A stretch of 64,000 nt of DNA. Origin: JAHFTW01 sp038046785. GTDB taxonomy: Archaea; Thermoplasmatota; E2; JACPAO01; JAHFTW01. Shown piece after piece: positions 42,746-50,696 of the stretch (within the stretch, counting starts at the first letter, position 1; each line of letters begins with the position of its first letter). The stretch is taken from the NCBI GenBank assembly GCA_038046785.1, contig JBBSVM010000003.1, forward strand, positions 276,773-340,772, in the 5' to 3' direction. Both the position numbers and the translations under genes were made by a program. The notes under the pieces were generated by a model. That model searched no databases and had not been told where the DNA came from. It worked only from the letters and a program-made list of their open reading frames with translations.

Positions 42746-43696
42746 CTAGCCGGCCGGGTTCACCGTAGCACGTGCGCGCAGGACGGCGTGCGCCTTCTGT
42801 CGCCGGGTCTCTTTGATGTCGGGTCTTTGGTTGCGTCCGCGCTTGTTGAGTTCCTCTTGCAACTGGGCGTACTCTACCTCCGAGATTAGAGGCTCGTGGG
42901 TGTAGGCCTTTGGATGCTGGGTGGAAAGCCGCAGGCCAGCGATGCGGGAGCACCTGGTAAGGAACTTCCAGACGTCCTCCTGCTTCCATAGCTGGTCTCG
43001 CCGGGTGTGGATGTTTTTCCGGTTCAACGCCTCGGCAATCGCCCCTGTTTCGACACCCGCCAAGTACGTCTTGACAATCCAGCGTGCTGCCGTGGCTTCG
43101 GGCTCGTGGGGGACGAGTATGCCTGTGTTGGGGTCAAGACGGTAACCAAACCCTCCATTGCTGAATGAGCGGCTCGTCGTTCTCATTACTTCGCCCTGGC
43201 CCATTTTGACCAGGTCGCGGATGGTGTCCGACTGGAGTTGCGCGATAAGCTGCACGACCAGCAGGAAAAATTCGCCCATTGCGCTGGAAGTGTCGATGTT
43301 TTCAGTCAAGGAAAGGAAGTGAACCTTCCTCGCCTTTAGGTCCTCCAGCATGGCGAGGAAGTTCTTCAGGTTCCGGTGACTCCTGTCGATGCGCGTCATG
43401 AGGATTGTCTGACCGGGCTTAGCGGAGGCCATCATTGCGGTGTAGCGGGGCCTCTTCGTGTTCCGGCCGGTATATCCCTCGTCAACGTACTCACCTGCAA
43501 CTTTCCAGCCCATGACTTGAGCGTGCACGCGCAACCGGTCCAGTTGCGCAGGGATTGAGAAGCCCTCCCTGGCCTGGTCTTCGGTTGAGACGCGCGCATA
43601 GAGCAAGACCTCTTTCTGGTAGCTGCTGCTGAGGGCGTTGGGGGCGTGGCCAGTTTCAATCTCGAATCGGATGCTGTTGTCGTTGTTCGGGTTCAT
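42746..43696 (-). CDS. Serine site-specific recombinase
   Basis: A 316-residue protein of the large resolvase/invertase group. The catalytic domain has VLLYARVSTEDQAREGFS (nucleophile Ser37), GYTGRNTKRPRY and ILMTRIDRSHRNLKNF. A recombinase domain follows (GGFGYRLDPNTGILVPHEPEA onward, IAEALNRKNIHTRRD, and a segment resembling the DNA-binding LGRPSTQHPKAYTH). A GTTATTACG box at about 43731-43739 is a possible promoter. It may have moved the island or excise it. Confidence 0.88.
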   Translation of the reverse strand: MNPNNDNSIRFEIETGHAPNALSSSYQKEVLLYARVSTEDQAREGFSIPAQLDRLRVHAQVMGWKVAGEYVDEGYTGRNTKRPRYTAMMASAKPGQTILMTRIDRSHRNLKNFLAMLEDLKARKVHFLSLTENIDTSSAMGEFFLLVVQLIAQLQSDTIRDLVKMGQGEVMRTTSRSFSNGGFGYRLDPNTGILVPHEPEATAARWIVKTYLAGVETGAIAEALNRKNIHTRRDQLWKQEDVWKFLTRCSRIAGLRLSTQHPKAYTHEPLISEVEYAQLQEELNKRGRNQRPDIKETRRQKAHAVLRARATVNPAG

Positions 43697-43749
43697 TGGT
43701 TAGTTCACCTGGTTTTTGCTCGGAATTGACTTCGTAATAACAATCTTAG

Positions 43750-43759
43750 GCCGTACGGC
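43750..43759. promoter_or_regulatory. 10-bp palindrome upstream of the serine recombinase
   Basis: GCCGTACGGC is a perfect palindrome 54 bp upstream of the recombinase start. The same core is found in the inverted repeat at 41200-41236 and in part at 21200-21207. It could be a crossover or regulatory site. Confidence 0.35.
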
Positions 43760-43818
43760 GGGCAGGCCAAATTCGGCGCCCAAATGCGATTTATCGGTGT
43801 GTTTCAACAGGAAGCGGG

Positions 43819-43850
43819 CACATTCCTTTGGGGTTACCCGAAGGAATGTG
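43819..43850 (-). terminator. Hairpin after the tandem-RHH operon
   Basis: CACATTCCTT pairs with AAGGAATGTG across a 12-nt loop, 17 bp past the stop of the gene at 43867. A perfect 10-bp stem at an operon end suggests a terminator, although no U-run follows. Confidence 0.5.
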
Positions 43851-43866
43851 TTGACAAAATGCGGAA

Positions 43867-44352
43867 CTAACAAGTCGAACCCCCCTCGATGATGGCGGTT
43901 CCACTGGAGGCCAATTCGGGTGTGGCGGCTCGAAACTCGGCCTCTTCTTTAGCAAGGGTCTGGCGGAGCCACCAAATTCGCGCGGCCGGCGAGCCACCAT
44001 ATCGAATCGCAAGGCGGGCAGCCTGGCTGCGGCTACGCAGCCCAGCCAGCCTCCGGATGGCTTCCAGTTCGCGCACCGTTTCATTATCCAGGGAAAGCGA
44101 GCGGCGTACAATCGCGTCCCCCTGCCCTGCACCTGGTTCTGGTCCGAGATACAGGTCAGGCAGGTTTGCCTGTTGCTTGACTTCTGTGACCAGGCGACGC
44201 AAGGTCTTGCTAAGGTCACCCAATCCTCGGATTTTGCACACTGAGCGCAGGGCCTTGACGTCGCTTCTATAGAGCGACAACGTGCGCGGTTCAAACGCCT
44301 CAACTTGTGTGGGTCGAGGCACTCGAAGCCGGATGATTTTCTGCATTTTCAT
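43867..44352 (-). CDS. Tandem RHH-like protein A
   Basis: A 161-residue protein with two repeats of a strand-helix-helix pattern: RTLSLYRSDVKALRSVCKIR ... LSKTLRRLVTE (about 22-58) and RSLSLDNETVRELEAIRRLA ... RSQAARLAIRYGG (about 83-121). A helical tail follows. Each repeat looks like one RHH monomer, so one chain could form an intramolecular dimer on DNA. It overlaps the upstream gene by 4 nt (ATGA). Confidence 0.6.
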   Translation of the reverse strand: MKMQKIIRLRVPRPTQVEAFEPRTLSLYRSDVKALRSVCKIRGLGDLSKTLRRLVTEVKQQANLPDLYLGPEPGAGQGDAIVRRSLSLDNETVRELEAIRRLAGLRSRSQAARLAIRYGGSPAARIWWLRQTLAKEEAEFRAATPELASSGTAIIEGGSTC

Positions 44353-44729
44353 GGCCTCCCGGAAAGGGCGTCCAGGCGCTGCTCAATGGCGTGCACCCGC
44401 TCGAGAAGGCTGGCCGGCGTCGCTCCGGCCAATCGCAGTACTAAGCGAAGCGCTTGGCTGAGGTTGGAAAGACCATACCGCTGGCGAAGCAAGCTAAGCG
44501 TTTCGAGATGGGCGGCGGTGAGGGAGTAACTGGCCTCGACGGTCCGGCCGTGAGTATGCGGGGACGAGTCTGAGGCCAGCAGAGCCGTGGAGGCGTCGGT
44601 TGCAGCGTGCTCGATTAATTTGCGCACCGTGGCGCTTAGAGTCGGCGCCCCAAGCCGGCGGGCAACCGCGCCAAGAAGCCGCGCGTCTGATTCGCTTACC
44701 GCAAAGTTGCGGCGAATCGCCGCGCTCAC
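44349..44729 (-). CDS. Tandem RHH-like protein B
   Basis: A 126-residue protein, start GTG overlapping the previous stop (GTGA). Repeat 1 is RRNFAVSESDARLLGAVARR ... LSATVRKLIEHA; repeat 2 is ASYSLTAAHLETLSLLRQRY ... LSQALRLVLRLAG. The C-terminal helix LLERVHAIEQRLDAL can dimerise. The repeats share the hydrophobic pattern of protein A, so the two genes are paralogues. Confidence 0.6.
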   Translation of the reverse strand: MSAAIRRNFAVSESDARLLGAVARRLGAPTLSATVRKLIEHAATDASTALLASDSSPHTHGRTVEASYSLTAAHLETLSLLRQRYGLSNLSQALRLVLRLAGATPASLLERVHAIEQRLDALSGRP

Positions 44730-44947
44730 TTCACGCGCCTCCGCTCCATTTGCTCCAACTCCTGCACAAGTCGGCGAGCCAGGACTTCGACGCGCTCGAT
44801 GCGCGGGAGATGCCCCAGCTGGTTCAGAATGGCCTGGCCTTGGTCATGGGTGATGGGGGCTGTTGTCCGCTTCACAATACCATGTTGGGCAACGTCAGTA
44901 TTCGACGCCCTCCACGAAGCAGTGATGATACTGCACGCCAGTGGCAC
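44726..44947 (-). CDS. Small protein heading the tandem-RHH operon
   Basis: Read from GTG 44947 (73 residues) or GTG 44875 (49 residues). The conserved-looking part is the C-terminal helix RIERVEVLARRLVQELEQME. A TATA element (44966-44969) is about 21 bp before the upstream GTG, a little close for a leaderless start. It may be a small dimerising partner of the RHH-like proteins. Confidence 0.5.
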   Translation of the reverse strand: MPLACSIITASWRASNTDVAQHGIVKRTTAPITHDQGQAILNQLGHLPRIERVEVLARRLVQELEQMERRRVK

Positions 44948-44970
44948 AATGCAGTAAATTTGCTGTATAG
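44929..44970. promoter_or_regulatory. Divergent promoter and operator of the RHH-like divergon
   Basis: A perfect inverted repeat TACTGCA (44929-44935) and TGCAGTA (44950-44956) lies next to CTGTATAG (44963-44970), which can act as a TATA box toward either side. Genes start at 44947 (minus) and 45013 (plus). The layout is what one expects for autoregulation by RHH proteins. Confidence 0.55.
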
Positions 44971-45012
44971 GCTCCGGCGTTCATAGCAGCACGGGGGCTG
45001 CAATCATGCGTC

Positions 45013-45657
45013 ATGGCGCAGCGTGGAATTCCGACGCGCACGAACCCGACCCTCCATGCCGCGGTTCGAACCTTGATTCGTGAGGCCAAGTGGCGCGACG
45101 TTTTTGGTAATGCGGCGGAGTTCTACCACCTCGCAACGATTAGGCTCATTTTGCGGGAGGGTGGTCGCCCGGCATCTCTGCCGAGGAGACGCCGTAGCCA
45201 GCCCTCGTCGCAGGGTTCCCCCCGGGGTTTCACGAGTGTCTCGATGCCCCCGGAGATGCTTCGCTCAATCGATGAGGTGGTCGCAGACCGCTTGGTGGTC
45301 CCGCTGTCTAGAGCCCAGTTCATAGACGTCGCGGTCAAGTTTTTTTTGGAAGAATGCAACGCCTCCATTCCAGGGCTGCCATTGGAGGGAATTGGATTCC
45401 TGGAAGACTTCGGCATAACGTTCAGAGAGCTTGTGCTCCTTCAATCATGCTGGCGAGTAGGTGGCAATCGCCATTTCCTGGACATCACAGAAGCTCTGTC
45501 GCAGCGCAAAAAGCCCCGGCCGGGGCAAAAGGTAAGGGAAATTCCATCCGCGAGCGCCATTAGCCGCGTCTGGTCGCCCAAGGAAGCGAAAGCGATTGAG
45601 CAGGTCTGGCACCAAGCCATCCATGCTGCCTCGATGGTGGGCGCTAGGCTTCCCTAG
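45013..45657 (+). CDS. Tandem RHH-like protein C
   Basis: A 214-residue protein divergent from proteins A and B. A first helical segment (TLHAAVRTLIREAKW ... AEFYHLATIRLILREGG), a basic linker (PRRRRSQPSSQ), then an RHH-like segment TSVSMPPEMLRSIDEVVADR followed by SRAQFIDVAVKFFLEE. The C-terminal 90 residues are not recognised. It probably binds the operator between the two transcripts. Its end overlaps the converging gene by 4 nt. Confidence 0.55.
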   Translation: MAQRGIPTRTNPTLHAAVRTLIREAKWRDVFGNAAEFYHLATIRLILREGGRPASLPRRRRSQPSSQGSPRGFTSVSMPPEMLRSIDEVVADRLVVPLSRAQFIDVAVKFFLEECNASIPGLPLEGIGFLEDFGITFRELVLLQSCWRVGGNRHFLDITEALSQRKKPRPGQKVREIPSASAISRVWSPKEAKAIEQVWHQAIHAASMVGARLP

Positions 45658-46088
45658 TGGAATATGGATTCGAGCCGGACGCCCATGCAAGGAAAGACGG
45701 TTACTGTGCGCGGCATGCCCCACTGGTCATCCCAGTCGGCTGTTTGTCCTGCGGCCAACTTTAGCTCGACAGCACGGAATGACGTCTCTTGTTGTGGTTT
45801 GGACCCGCTCGTCCTAGAGATAACGAAAGCTCTCCACTTCGGGACTGTAGGTATGGAACTGTCTACGTGCACCACTCTGATTGGCGTAGCGAAGACCCCT
45901 TGGTCAAGAACGACCATGGGGTTCTCGACACCTTCGAGCACATTCGCACCAAGGAGACAGCGACTGCAGTCCTTAGGGTCCAGGGGGTGGTCATTTGGCA
46001 GGAATGTGGCGTTGTTGGGCATGCTCAGCCACCAGTTGGTCTCTTTTGGCAAAGAGCTGCAATTGGCAAGCAGCATTGGCGCTGCCAT
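45654..46088 (-). CDS. Unknown protein downstream of the integrase
   Basis: A 144-residue protein whose ATG follows the integrase stop directly (TAAATG), so it is in the same operon. The sequence is beta-rich (NPMVVLDQGVFATPIRVVHV, WRAFVISRTSGS, FRAVELKLAAGQTADWDDQW). No family is recognised. An opposing open frame exists on the plus strand but lacks such a context. Confidence 0.5.
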   Translation of the reverse strand: MAAPMLLANCSSLPKETNWWLSMPNNATFLPNDHPLDPKDCSRCLLGANVLEGVENPMVVLDQGVFATPIRVVHVDSSIPTVPKWRAFVISRTSGSKPQQETSFRAVELKLAAGQTADWDDQWGMPRTVTVFPCMGVRLESIFH

Positions 46089-47225
46089 TTACGGAATCGA
46101 GAGGCCGAGGACCGGGGCATAGCTCGTGTAGAGCCTGGGCAACCTGCTTAGGTAGTCGTCGTAGCGTTCGATGGCCCCCGGAGATAAATCTCCTCGAAGC
46201 AGCATTAGGTCTGCGTGACCTATGCCGTGCGCTCTGGCGTAGGTGGTCGAAAATGCGCGGAAGCAATGCGAGTTGACGCGTTCACTCCGCTCGGTCTCCT
46301 CCCCCGTCATGAGGCCCAGTCGGACGGCGTCCGCGTGAAGCGCCGTGTTGAAGTTGTGGATGGCAGCCTTTCCCCATGGGCGACCGAAAGATGTGATGAG
46401 GAGTTGCGGTGTCCCATCGGTCCCATCATCGTTGCGCTTGACATGGTCTGAACGCCACATGAGGTAGAGCCGCACCCACCTCCGGGCCTCGGCGTCCAGT
46501 ACGATGCGCTTGTTGCCCTTCCGCTTGTCCCCCAACTCCCTGTCCGCCGGAATGTCCATCCATCCTTCGTCCAAGCTGAAGTGGTCCTTGTCAATACGGA
46601 GCTTCAGGACCTCGTGGATGCGGAGGAAACATTTTGCCATCAGCAGGTAGCCGATGGCACGATGGATTGGGCTGCCATCGACGAGCTTCTTGACCGCTTT
46701 CAGGTCCAGGGTCCTCCGCCGCGGCTTCCTTCGCCTCTCATCGAAAAGGGCCGAATGTTTGCTCGCGAAGTCGCGCATCACGACGAGCGCCGGGTTCCGG
46801 GCGATTCGCCCTTCTTCCACCAGCCATTCGTAGAAGCGGTTGATGGCGCAGATGTACGACCAGACGCCGGAGGGGTCGAGGCTGCGGTAACCCTGGCAGG
46901 AGGCGTAGGGCGCGGCGCCGGTGAGAAGTGGGCAAGCCGAGATCTCCTCACCCGCCAAGCATTGCGGCGCGGAGCCGTTCATGAGCTTGGAGCACTTGCT
47001 GGAGATTTTCGCGATGAAGGCGTCGATATCGGGGGTGTCCAGCTGCGTCACCATATGCTCGAAATTGGCGATGAACACCCGCACGTAGACGAGAAGGTTG
47101 CGCTGCGTGTTCTTGGCGCCGCGGCGCCCGACATGCCTCGACCAAGCCGCCATCACGTCCTGATTGGTGTTCCAGACCTCCCGGGCAGGGGCGTCGGCCT
47201 TGGGGAGTGTTGAGTTCCAGGTCAT
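46089..47225 (-). CDS. Tyrosine recombinase (phage-type integrase)
   Basis: A 378-residue integrase; ATG 47225 follows the upstream stop by 2 nt. The N-terminal SAM-like core-binding domain covers about 20-150 with an insertion holding several cysteines (CSKLMNGSAPQCLAG, ACPLLTGAAPYASC). The catalytic domain has the first Arg in FLRIHEVLKL, the HxxR box in NSHCFRAFSTTYAR, and the nucleophile Tyr in GAIERYDDYLSRL. It stands at the right edge of the island, as expected for the enzyme that inserted it. Confidence 0.9.
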   Translation of the reverse strand: MTWNSTLPKADAPAREVWNTNQDVMAAWSRHVGRRGAKNTQRNLLVYVRVFIANFEHMVTQLDTPDIDAFIAKISSKCSKLMNGSAPQCLAGEEISACPLLTGAAPYASCQGYRSLDPSGVWSYICAINRFYEWLVEEGRIARNPALVVMRDFASKHSALFDERRRKPRRRTLDLKAVKKLVDGSPIHRAIGYLLMAKCFLRIHEVLKLRIDKDHFSLDEGWMDIPADRELGDKRKGNKRIVLDAEARRWVRLYLMWRSDHVKRNDDGTDGTPQLLITSFGRPWGKAAIHNFNTALHADAVRLGLMTGEETERSERVNSHCFRAFSTTYARAHGIGHADLMLLRGDLSPGAIERYDDYLSRLPRLYTSYAPVLGLSIP

Positions 47226-47227
47226 GG

Positions 47228-47644
47228 TCAGTGCTCCCGGATCCACTTCGTGGCGTCGACGAGGCCTGCTTCGAGGCCCTCAATGCGTGTGTGGAGCTTC
47301 GAGTTCTCCAGCGAGAGTTGGCCGCAGGTTCCCCTCAAGGCCGTGATTTCGTCGCGCAGGCGCTGGTTCTCCTGGCGGAGTTCCCTCAGTGCGTCCTCGT
47401 TGCCGTGCAGGGCCTTGGCGACTTGCTCCTGAATCCATGCGCTAAGGGAGACGCCCTGGGACTCGGCCAGCTGCTGCCATTCCTGCTCGCGCTTGCCCTT
47501 GATGTGGACGGTCTTCTTTTGGCGGTAGTACTTGCGGTGGAAGGCCGTGAGCTTGGCGCGTTCCTCATCCGTCAATGGCTCGCCGCGAGCCTTCTTGCGG
47601 CGGATTTGGGTCATCTCGCTTGGACCCTTCATGGTCTGCACCAC
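47228..47644 (-). CDS. RHH plus coiled-coil partner of the integrase
   Basis: About 138 residues (GTG 47644; ATG 47632 and 47614 are alternatives). A basic N-terminus is followed by a ribbon-helix-helix-like part (KKTVHIKGKREQEWQQLAES, VSLSAWIQEQVAKAL) and a C-terminal coiled coil (LRELRQENQRLRDEITALRG). Small coiled-coil genes preceding integrases are common in archaeal mobile elements. It may regulate or assist the integrase. Confidence 0.65.
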   Translation of the reverse strand: MVQTMKGPSEMTQIRRKKARGEPLTDEERAKLTAFHRKYYRQKKTVHIKGKREQEWQQLAESQGVSLSAWIQEQVAKALHGNEDALRELRQENQRLRDEITALRGTCGQLSLENSKLHTRIEGLEAGLVDATKWIREH

Positions 47645-47681
47645 GAGTCCATACTTGGTGAAACTGCAGTGCTAAGCCTTG

Positions 47682-47721
47682 CTGGGAAAGTCCTGGGAAG
47701 CTCCAGCGCTGCCGCTGGGAA
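47682..47721. repeat. CTGGGAA iterons before the integrase operon
   Basis: CTGGGAA occurs at 47682-47688, 47693-47699 and 47715-47721, 38-77 bp upstream of the first gene of the integrase operon. This 187-bp spacer also marks the right border of the island. The sites could bind the RHH coiled-coil protein or form part of an attachment region. Confidence 0.4.
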
Positions 47722-47831
47722 GGGGCTTGATGGGGGCGATGTTGCCATTCAACACGTCTCGCTGCCCCCAGTGATGGGCCACAGCCGCAGGCCGTGTTGT
47801 CCGCCAACATCCTCGATGTTGACCGCGACCG

Positions 47832-48551
47832 CTACCGCACCTTGTAGTACGTCGCGTTGAGCTTCGACTCGTACTTCGGGCGGTGGCGCTGGAAGAGCCA
47901 GAACGTCAGGAACGTAATCAGCAGCGTCTGGTGCAAGCTCAGGTAGCCGAGCCAGTCAATCAAGATGCCCGGGTCGGGCACCAGTTGCGCCTCGTAGATC
48001 CAATGGGCGTAACCGTGCAGGGGCTGCACCTCGTAGGCAAACAAAATGTCGGCGATGCCGACGATGCTGAGCCAATAGACGAGGCCGAGGCCGAAGACGC
48101 CCATCGCTGCGTTGAGCGGCCCCTCGACCGGGCGGCGCGCTTTGCTGCGGCCGGCGATGAACGGGATGAACATCGGTCCCAGCACGATGACGTTGACGAG
48201 GATGGTGCCGAGGAACTTGGTGTCGATGAGCGGGTCGGGCAGGAACGGGATGCCGAAGTTGGGCACCGGGTACTTGGCCAAGAAAATGGGCCCGAGCGAC
48301 CAGAGCAGGTACCAGTCCGGCTTGACGTACTTGGGCGGCTTCGTCATGTCGTACGCCGGGTGGAGCGGCGGCGGGACGATGCTGATGAGCAGGAAAATGA
48401 CGCCCATCATGAACGCGATGATGGCGCCGTCGCGCAGCAGTTCGTCGCCGAGGCTGATGCCTTCGACACCTTTCTGCCGCTTCGTCGGCTTGGCCGCCTC
48501 AAGGCGGTTCTTGGCATCCACGTAGAGGTTGGTGAGTTCGCCGAGTCGCAT
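47832..48551 (-). CDS. Cytochrome b, C-terminal part (subunit IV-like)
   Basis: A 239-residue membrane protein with three to four helices. It contains VKPDWYLLWSLGP, the PEWY-type quinol-oxidation motif in its PDWY form. Together with the next gene it makes a split cytochrome b as in b6f-like complexes. Last gene of the operon cytochrome c, 134-aa protein, Rieske, cytochrome b N, cytochrome b C. It acts in the membrane in quinol oxidation. Confidence 0.92.
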   Translation of the reverse strand: MRLGELTNLYVDAKNRLEAAKPTKRQKGVEGISLGDELLRDGAIIAFMMGVIFLLISIVPPPLHPAYDMTKPPKYVKPDWYLLWSLGPIFLAKYPVPNFGIPFLPDPLIDTKFLGTILVNVIVLGPMFIPFIAGRSKARRPVEGPLNAAMGVFGLGLVYWLSIVGIADILFAYEVQPLHGYAHWIYEAQLVPDPGILIDWLGYLSLHQTLLITFLTFWLFQRHRPKYESKLNATYYKVR

Positions 48552-48564
48552 CTCGCATCAGCTC

Positions 48565-49431
48565 CTAGTGGGGTTCCGCCATGCCTTGCAGCCAGACGAT
48601 GAACATGTGCAGGACCATGAGCCCGAACAGGATGAACGGGAGAATCCAGACATGCAGGATGTACATGCGCGGGATGAGGCCGGCGTTGATGTCGGTGCCT
48701 GAGAACATGATTTTTGCGAGCGTTTCGCCGATGCCCGGGATGCTGCCAAACATGTTCTGGCCAATCGTCGCCGCCGCGATGGCAAGCTGGTCGGCGGGGA
48801 GCAGGTAGCCGGAGTAGGCGAAGAAGAAGGTGATGCCAAGCAGCAGGACGCCGAGTACCCAGTTGAGTTCGCGGGGCTTCTTGTAGGCGCCAACGAAGTA
48901 GACGCGCATCATGTGCAGGAAGACGCAGGCGACCATGAGGTGGGCACCCCAGTGGTGCACGCCGCGCAGGACGTAGCCAAGGGTGACCTTCTCCATGATG
49001 AGCTGCACCGATTCGCGGGCGTGGAACTCTTCTTGCGGGGAGTAGTTCGGGATGTAGTAGAGCGCCAGGACGACGCCGCTGATGGTGAGAATCAGGAACG
49101 AGATGAAGGCGAGGCCGCCGAGGCAGTAGAGCGGGTACCAGTACCAGATGGTGCGCAGCTTGTAGCGCTCGGTGTGCGAGCGGGGGAGCTGGCGGTTGAT
49201 GCTGAGCCCCGCCTGCTTCGCCGCCTCGATGTGGTTCTTGATGCGAATCGAGTCGTCGAGGTACGCAAGCGTCATCAGGTAGAGGCGGGCGAACATGCCG
49301 AGCCGCTTCTCCTTGGCGAGCTTCTCGTAGGCGCGCTTGCCGGCCTTGTGCGCGCGGGGCGCTTCCGCGGCAGACTCCGCTGCGGCGGGAGGAGCGATTG
49401 TGGCAGCGGGCGTGGGGGGGATGTCGCTCAT
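48565..49431 (-). CDS. Cytochrome b, N-terminal part
   Basis: A 288-residue protein with an Ala/Pro-rich cytosolic N-tail of about 60 residues and four core helices. Haem ligands are in YVLRGVHHWGAHLMVACVF and in ILHVWILPFILFGLMVLHMF. GYLLPADQLA and the SGTDINAGLI segment fit the Qo-side loop. ATG 49431 is one base after the Rieske stop (TGACATG), which decides the start. It binds two b-type haems. Confidence 0.92.
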   Translation of the reverse strand: MSDIPPTPAATIAPPAAAESAAEAPRAHKAGKRAYEKLAKEKRLGMFARLYLMTLAYLDDSIRIKNHIEAAKQAGLSINRQLPRSHTERYKLRTIWYWYPLYCLGGLAFISFLILTISGVVLALYYIPNYSPQEEFHARESVQLIMEKVTLGYVLRGVHHWGAHLMVACVFLHMMRVYFVGAYKKPRELNWVLGVLLLGITFFFAYSGYLLPADQLAIAAATIGQNMFGSIPGIGETLAKIMFSGTDINAGLIPRMYILHVWILPFILFGLMVLHMFIVWLQGMAEPH

Positions 49432-49432
49432 G

Positions 49433-50209
49433 TCACGCCTCCGGGGCGGCCTTGGATCCAAGAGTGAACGGGGTGCCGTCGCCCTCCTCGTCGGCGGCGC
49501 GATAGCTGGACTGAACCAGCACCTCGGTGCCGAGGATGGCGTTCGTGGCGGACGGGATGATGCCGTCGGGGTCGCTGAAGTTGCCGACGCGGATGCGGAT
49601 GACGTCGAGCGGTGCTGGCGGCGGGGTGCCGGGCACGTTGCGGGCGAGGTCGTAGATGTCGTAGGAGCCCTGGTGGCAGGGGCAGAGGATGCGGCCGTCC
49701 GGGATGCCGTCGCCGTTGTAGTCCTCGATGTCCTTGGAGCCGCCAAGCAATCCGTTCCAGCCCACGGTGCAGCCGAGGTGCTTGCACTTGCCGCGGTAAA
49801 CCAGGATGGCGGAGTCTTTGTCGGTCGGGTCGGCGACGGCGAACTGCGCCGTGTTGTAGCCGCGCTTCTCCGCCGAGCCGCGCAGCGACTCCAGCTTGAC
49901 GCGGTAGATGATGGCGGGCAGGAAGCCCCACTCGCCGACGACCGGGTCCTTGCCGAGGTCGGCCACGGTGAGCGGAATCTTGGCGTTCGTCTTGGGGTCG
50001 CGCCGGACGACGGGGCCGGAGCCGGCGCCGCCCAGCGAACTGGGGGCGATGGCGGGAAGAACCTGGCTGAGGACGCCGGGGAGGACAGCTCCGGCGACGG
50101 CGAGCCGCACGGTGTTGCGCACGAAGGCGCGCCGGCTCAACAGCGATTCGCCCTTGGGCTTCTCGCCGGGGAGGACGGTCTTGGCGGGAGGGTTCGGGCC
50201 GGGGCTCAT
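49433..50209 (-). CDS. Rieske iron-sulfur protein
   Basis: A 258-residue protein with a Tat-type signal (LLSRRAFVRNTVRLAVAGAV) that keeps it anchored. The cluster ligands are intact: CKHLGC and CPCHQGSYD, about 40 residues apart. An insertion with DYNGDGIPDGR between the boxes looks like a calcium-binding type loop. ATG 50209 is preferred over an upstream GTG frame. It passes electrons from quinol to cytochrome c. Confidence 0.92.
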   Translation of the reverse strand: MSPGPNPPAKTVLPGEKPKGESLLSRRAFVRNTVRLAVAGAVLPGVLSQVLPAIAPSSLGGAGSGPVVRRDPKTNAKIPLTVADLGKDPVVGEWGFLPAIIYRVKLESLRGSAEKRGYNTAQFAVADPTDKDSAILVYRGKCKHLGCTVGWNGLLGGSKDIEDYNGDGIPDGRILCPCHQGSYDIYDLARNVPGTPPPAPLDVIRIRVGNFSDPDGIIPSATNAILGTEVLVQSSYRAADEEGDGTPFTLGSKAAPEA

Positions 50210-50226
50210 TTGAGTTGCACCCCCCC

Positions 50227-50250
50227 ATCCGGTCCGCAAGCGGACCGGAT
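50227..50250. terminator. Perfect hairpin between the Rieske and upstream gene
   Basis: ATCCGGTCCG and CGGACCGGAT pair around CAAG. It lies in the 79-bp gap inside the cytochrome operon and may act as an mRNA processing or partial termination element. Confidence 0.5.
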
Positions 50251-50288
50251 GGTCCGCTGCGCTGGGCTGCAGCTTCCATTCGCTACGC

Positions 50289-50693
50289 TCACTTCAGCTG
50301 CACCCCCTCATCTTCCCACTTGCGGAAGCGGCGCTTCACGATGGTGGTGTGGTCCTTGAAGTAGCGCAGGTAGAGGAACACCATGAAGCTGAAACTGAAG
50401 AAGAGGCAGGCGAGCCAGAACGAGACGATGGTCTGCTCGTTGAGGAAGAGGCCCCCGAGCGGGGCGCCCTCGATGGCGGGGTCATGCGCGGCGGCGTTGT
50501 TGGCGTCCGGGATGCCCTTCTTCGGGTCGGCGATGAGGTCCTGGTAGATCGCCATCGAGACGAGGGAGAGGAAAATCATCTGGACGACGAAGAGACCAAG
50601 GATGAGGGCGCCAACGAAGGCGGGCCGCGACGCGGGCGTGCTGCGCACGACGGTGCCCGGCACCTTGCCGGTGTTGACCTCAAGCCCCGACAC
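50289..50693 (-). CDS. Two-helix membrane subunit of the cytochrome operon
   Basis: A 134-residue protein beginning at GTG 50693, 3 nt after the cytochrome c stop. It has two membrane segments (GALILGLFVVQMIFLSLVSM and FWLACLFFSFSFMVFLYL) with an external loop of about 45 residues. The cytosolic end is basic. It has no recognised family but its place between two core subunits suggests a structural subunit of the complex. Confidence 0.65.
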   Translation of the reverse strand: MSGLEVNTGKVPGTVVRSTPASRPAFVGALILGLFVVQMIFLSLVSMAIYQDLIADPKKGIPDANNAAAHDPAIEGAPLGGLFLNEQTIVSFWLACLFFSFSFMVFLYLRYFKDHTTIVKRRFRKWEDEGVQLK

Positions 50694-50696
50694 GAT

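Noticed and set aside
45664..46122. Plus-strand frame opposite the gene after the integrase
   Set aside because: The minus-strand gene directly follows the integrase stop (TAAATG) and has a better amino-acid pattern.
44929..47721. Short repeats as a CRISPR array
   Set aside because: The TACTGCA and CTGGGAA repeats are too short and too few, without regular spacers. No cas genes are in the window.
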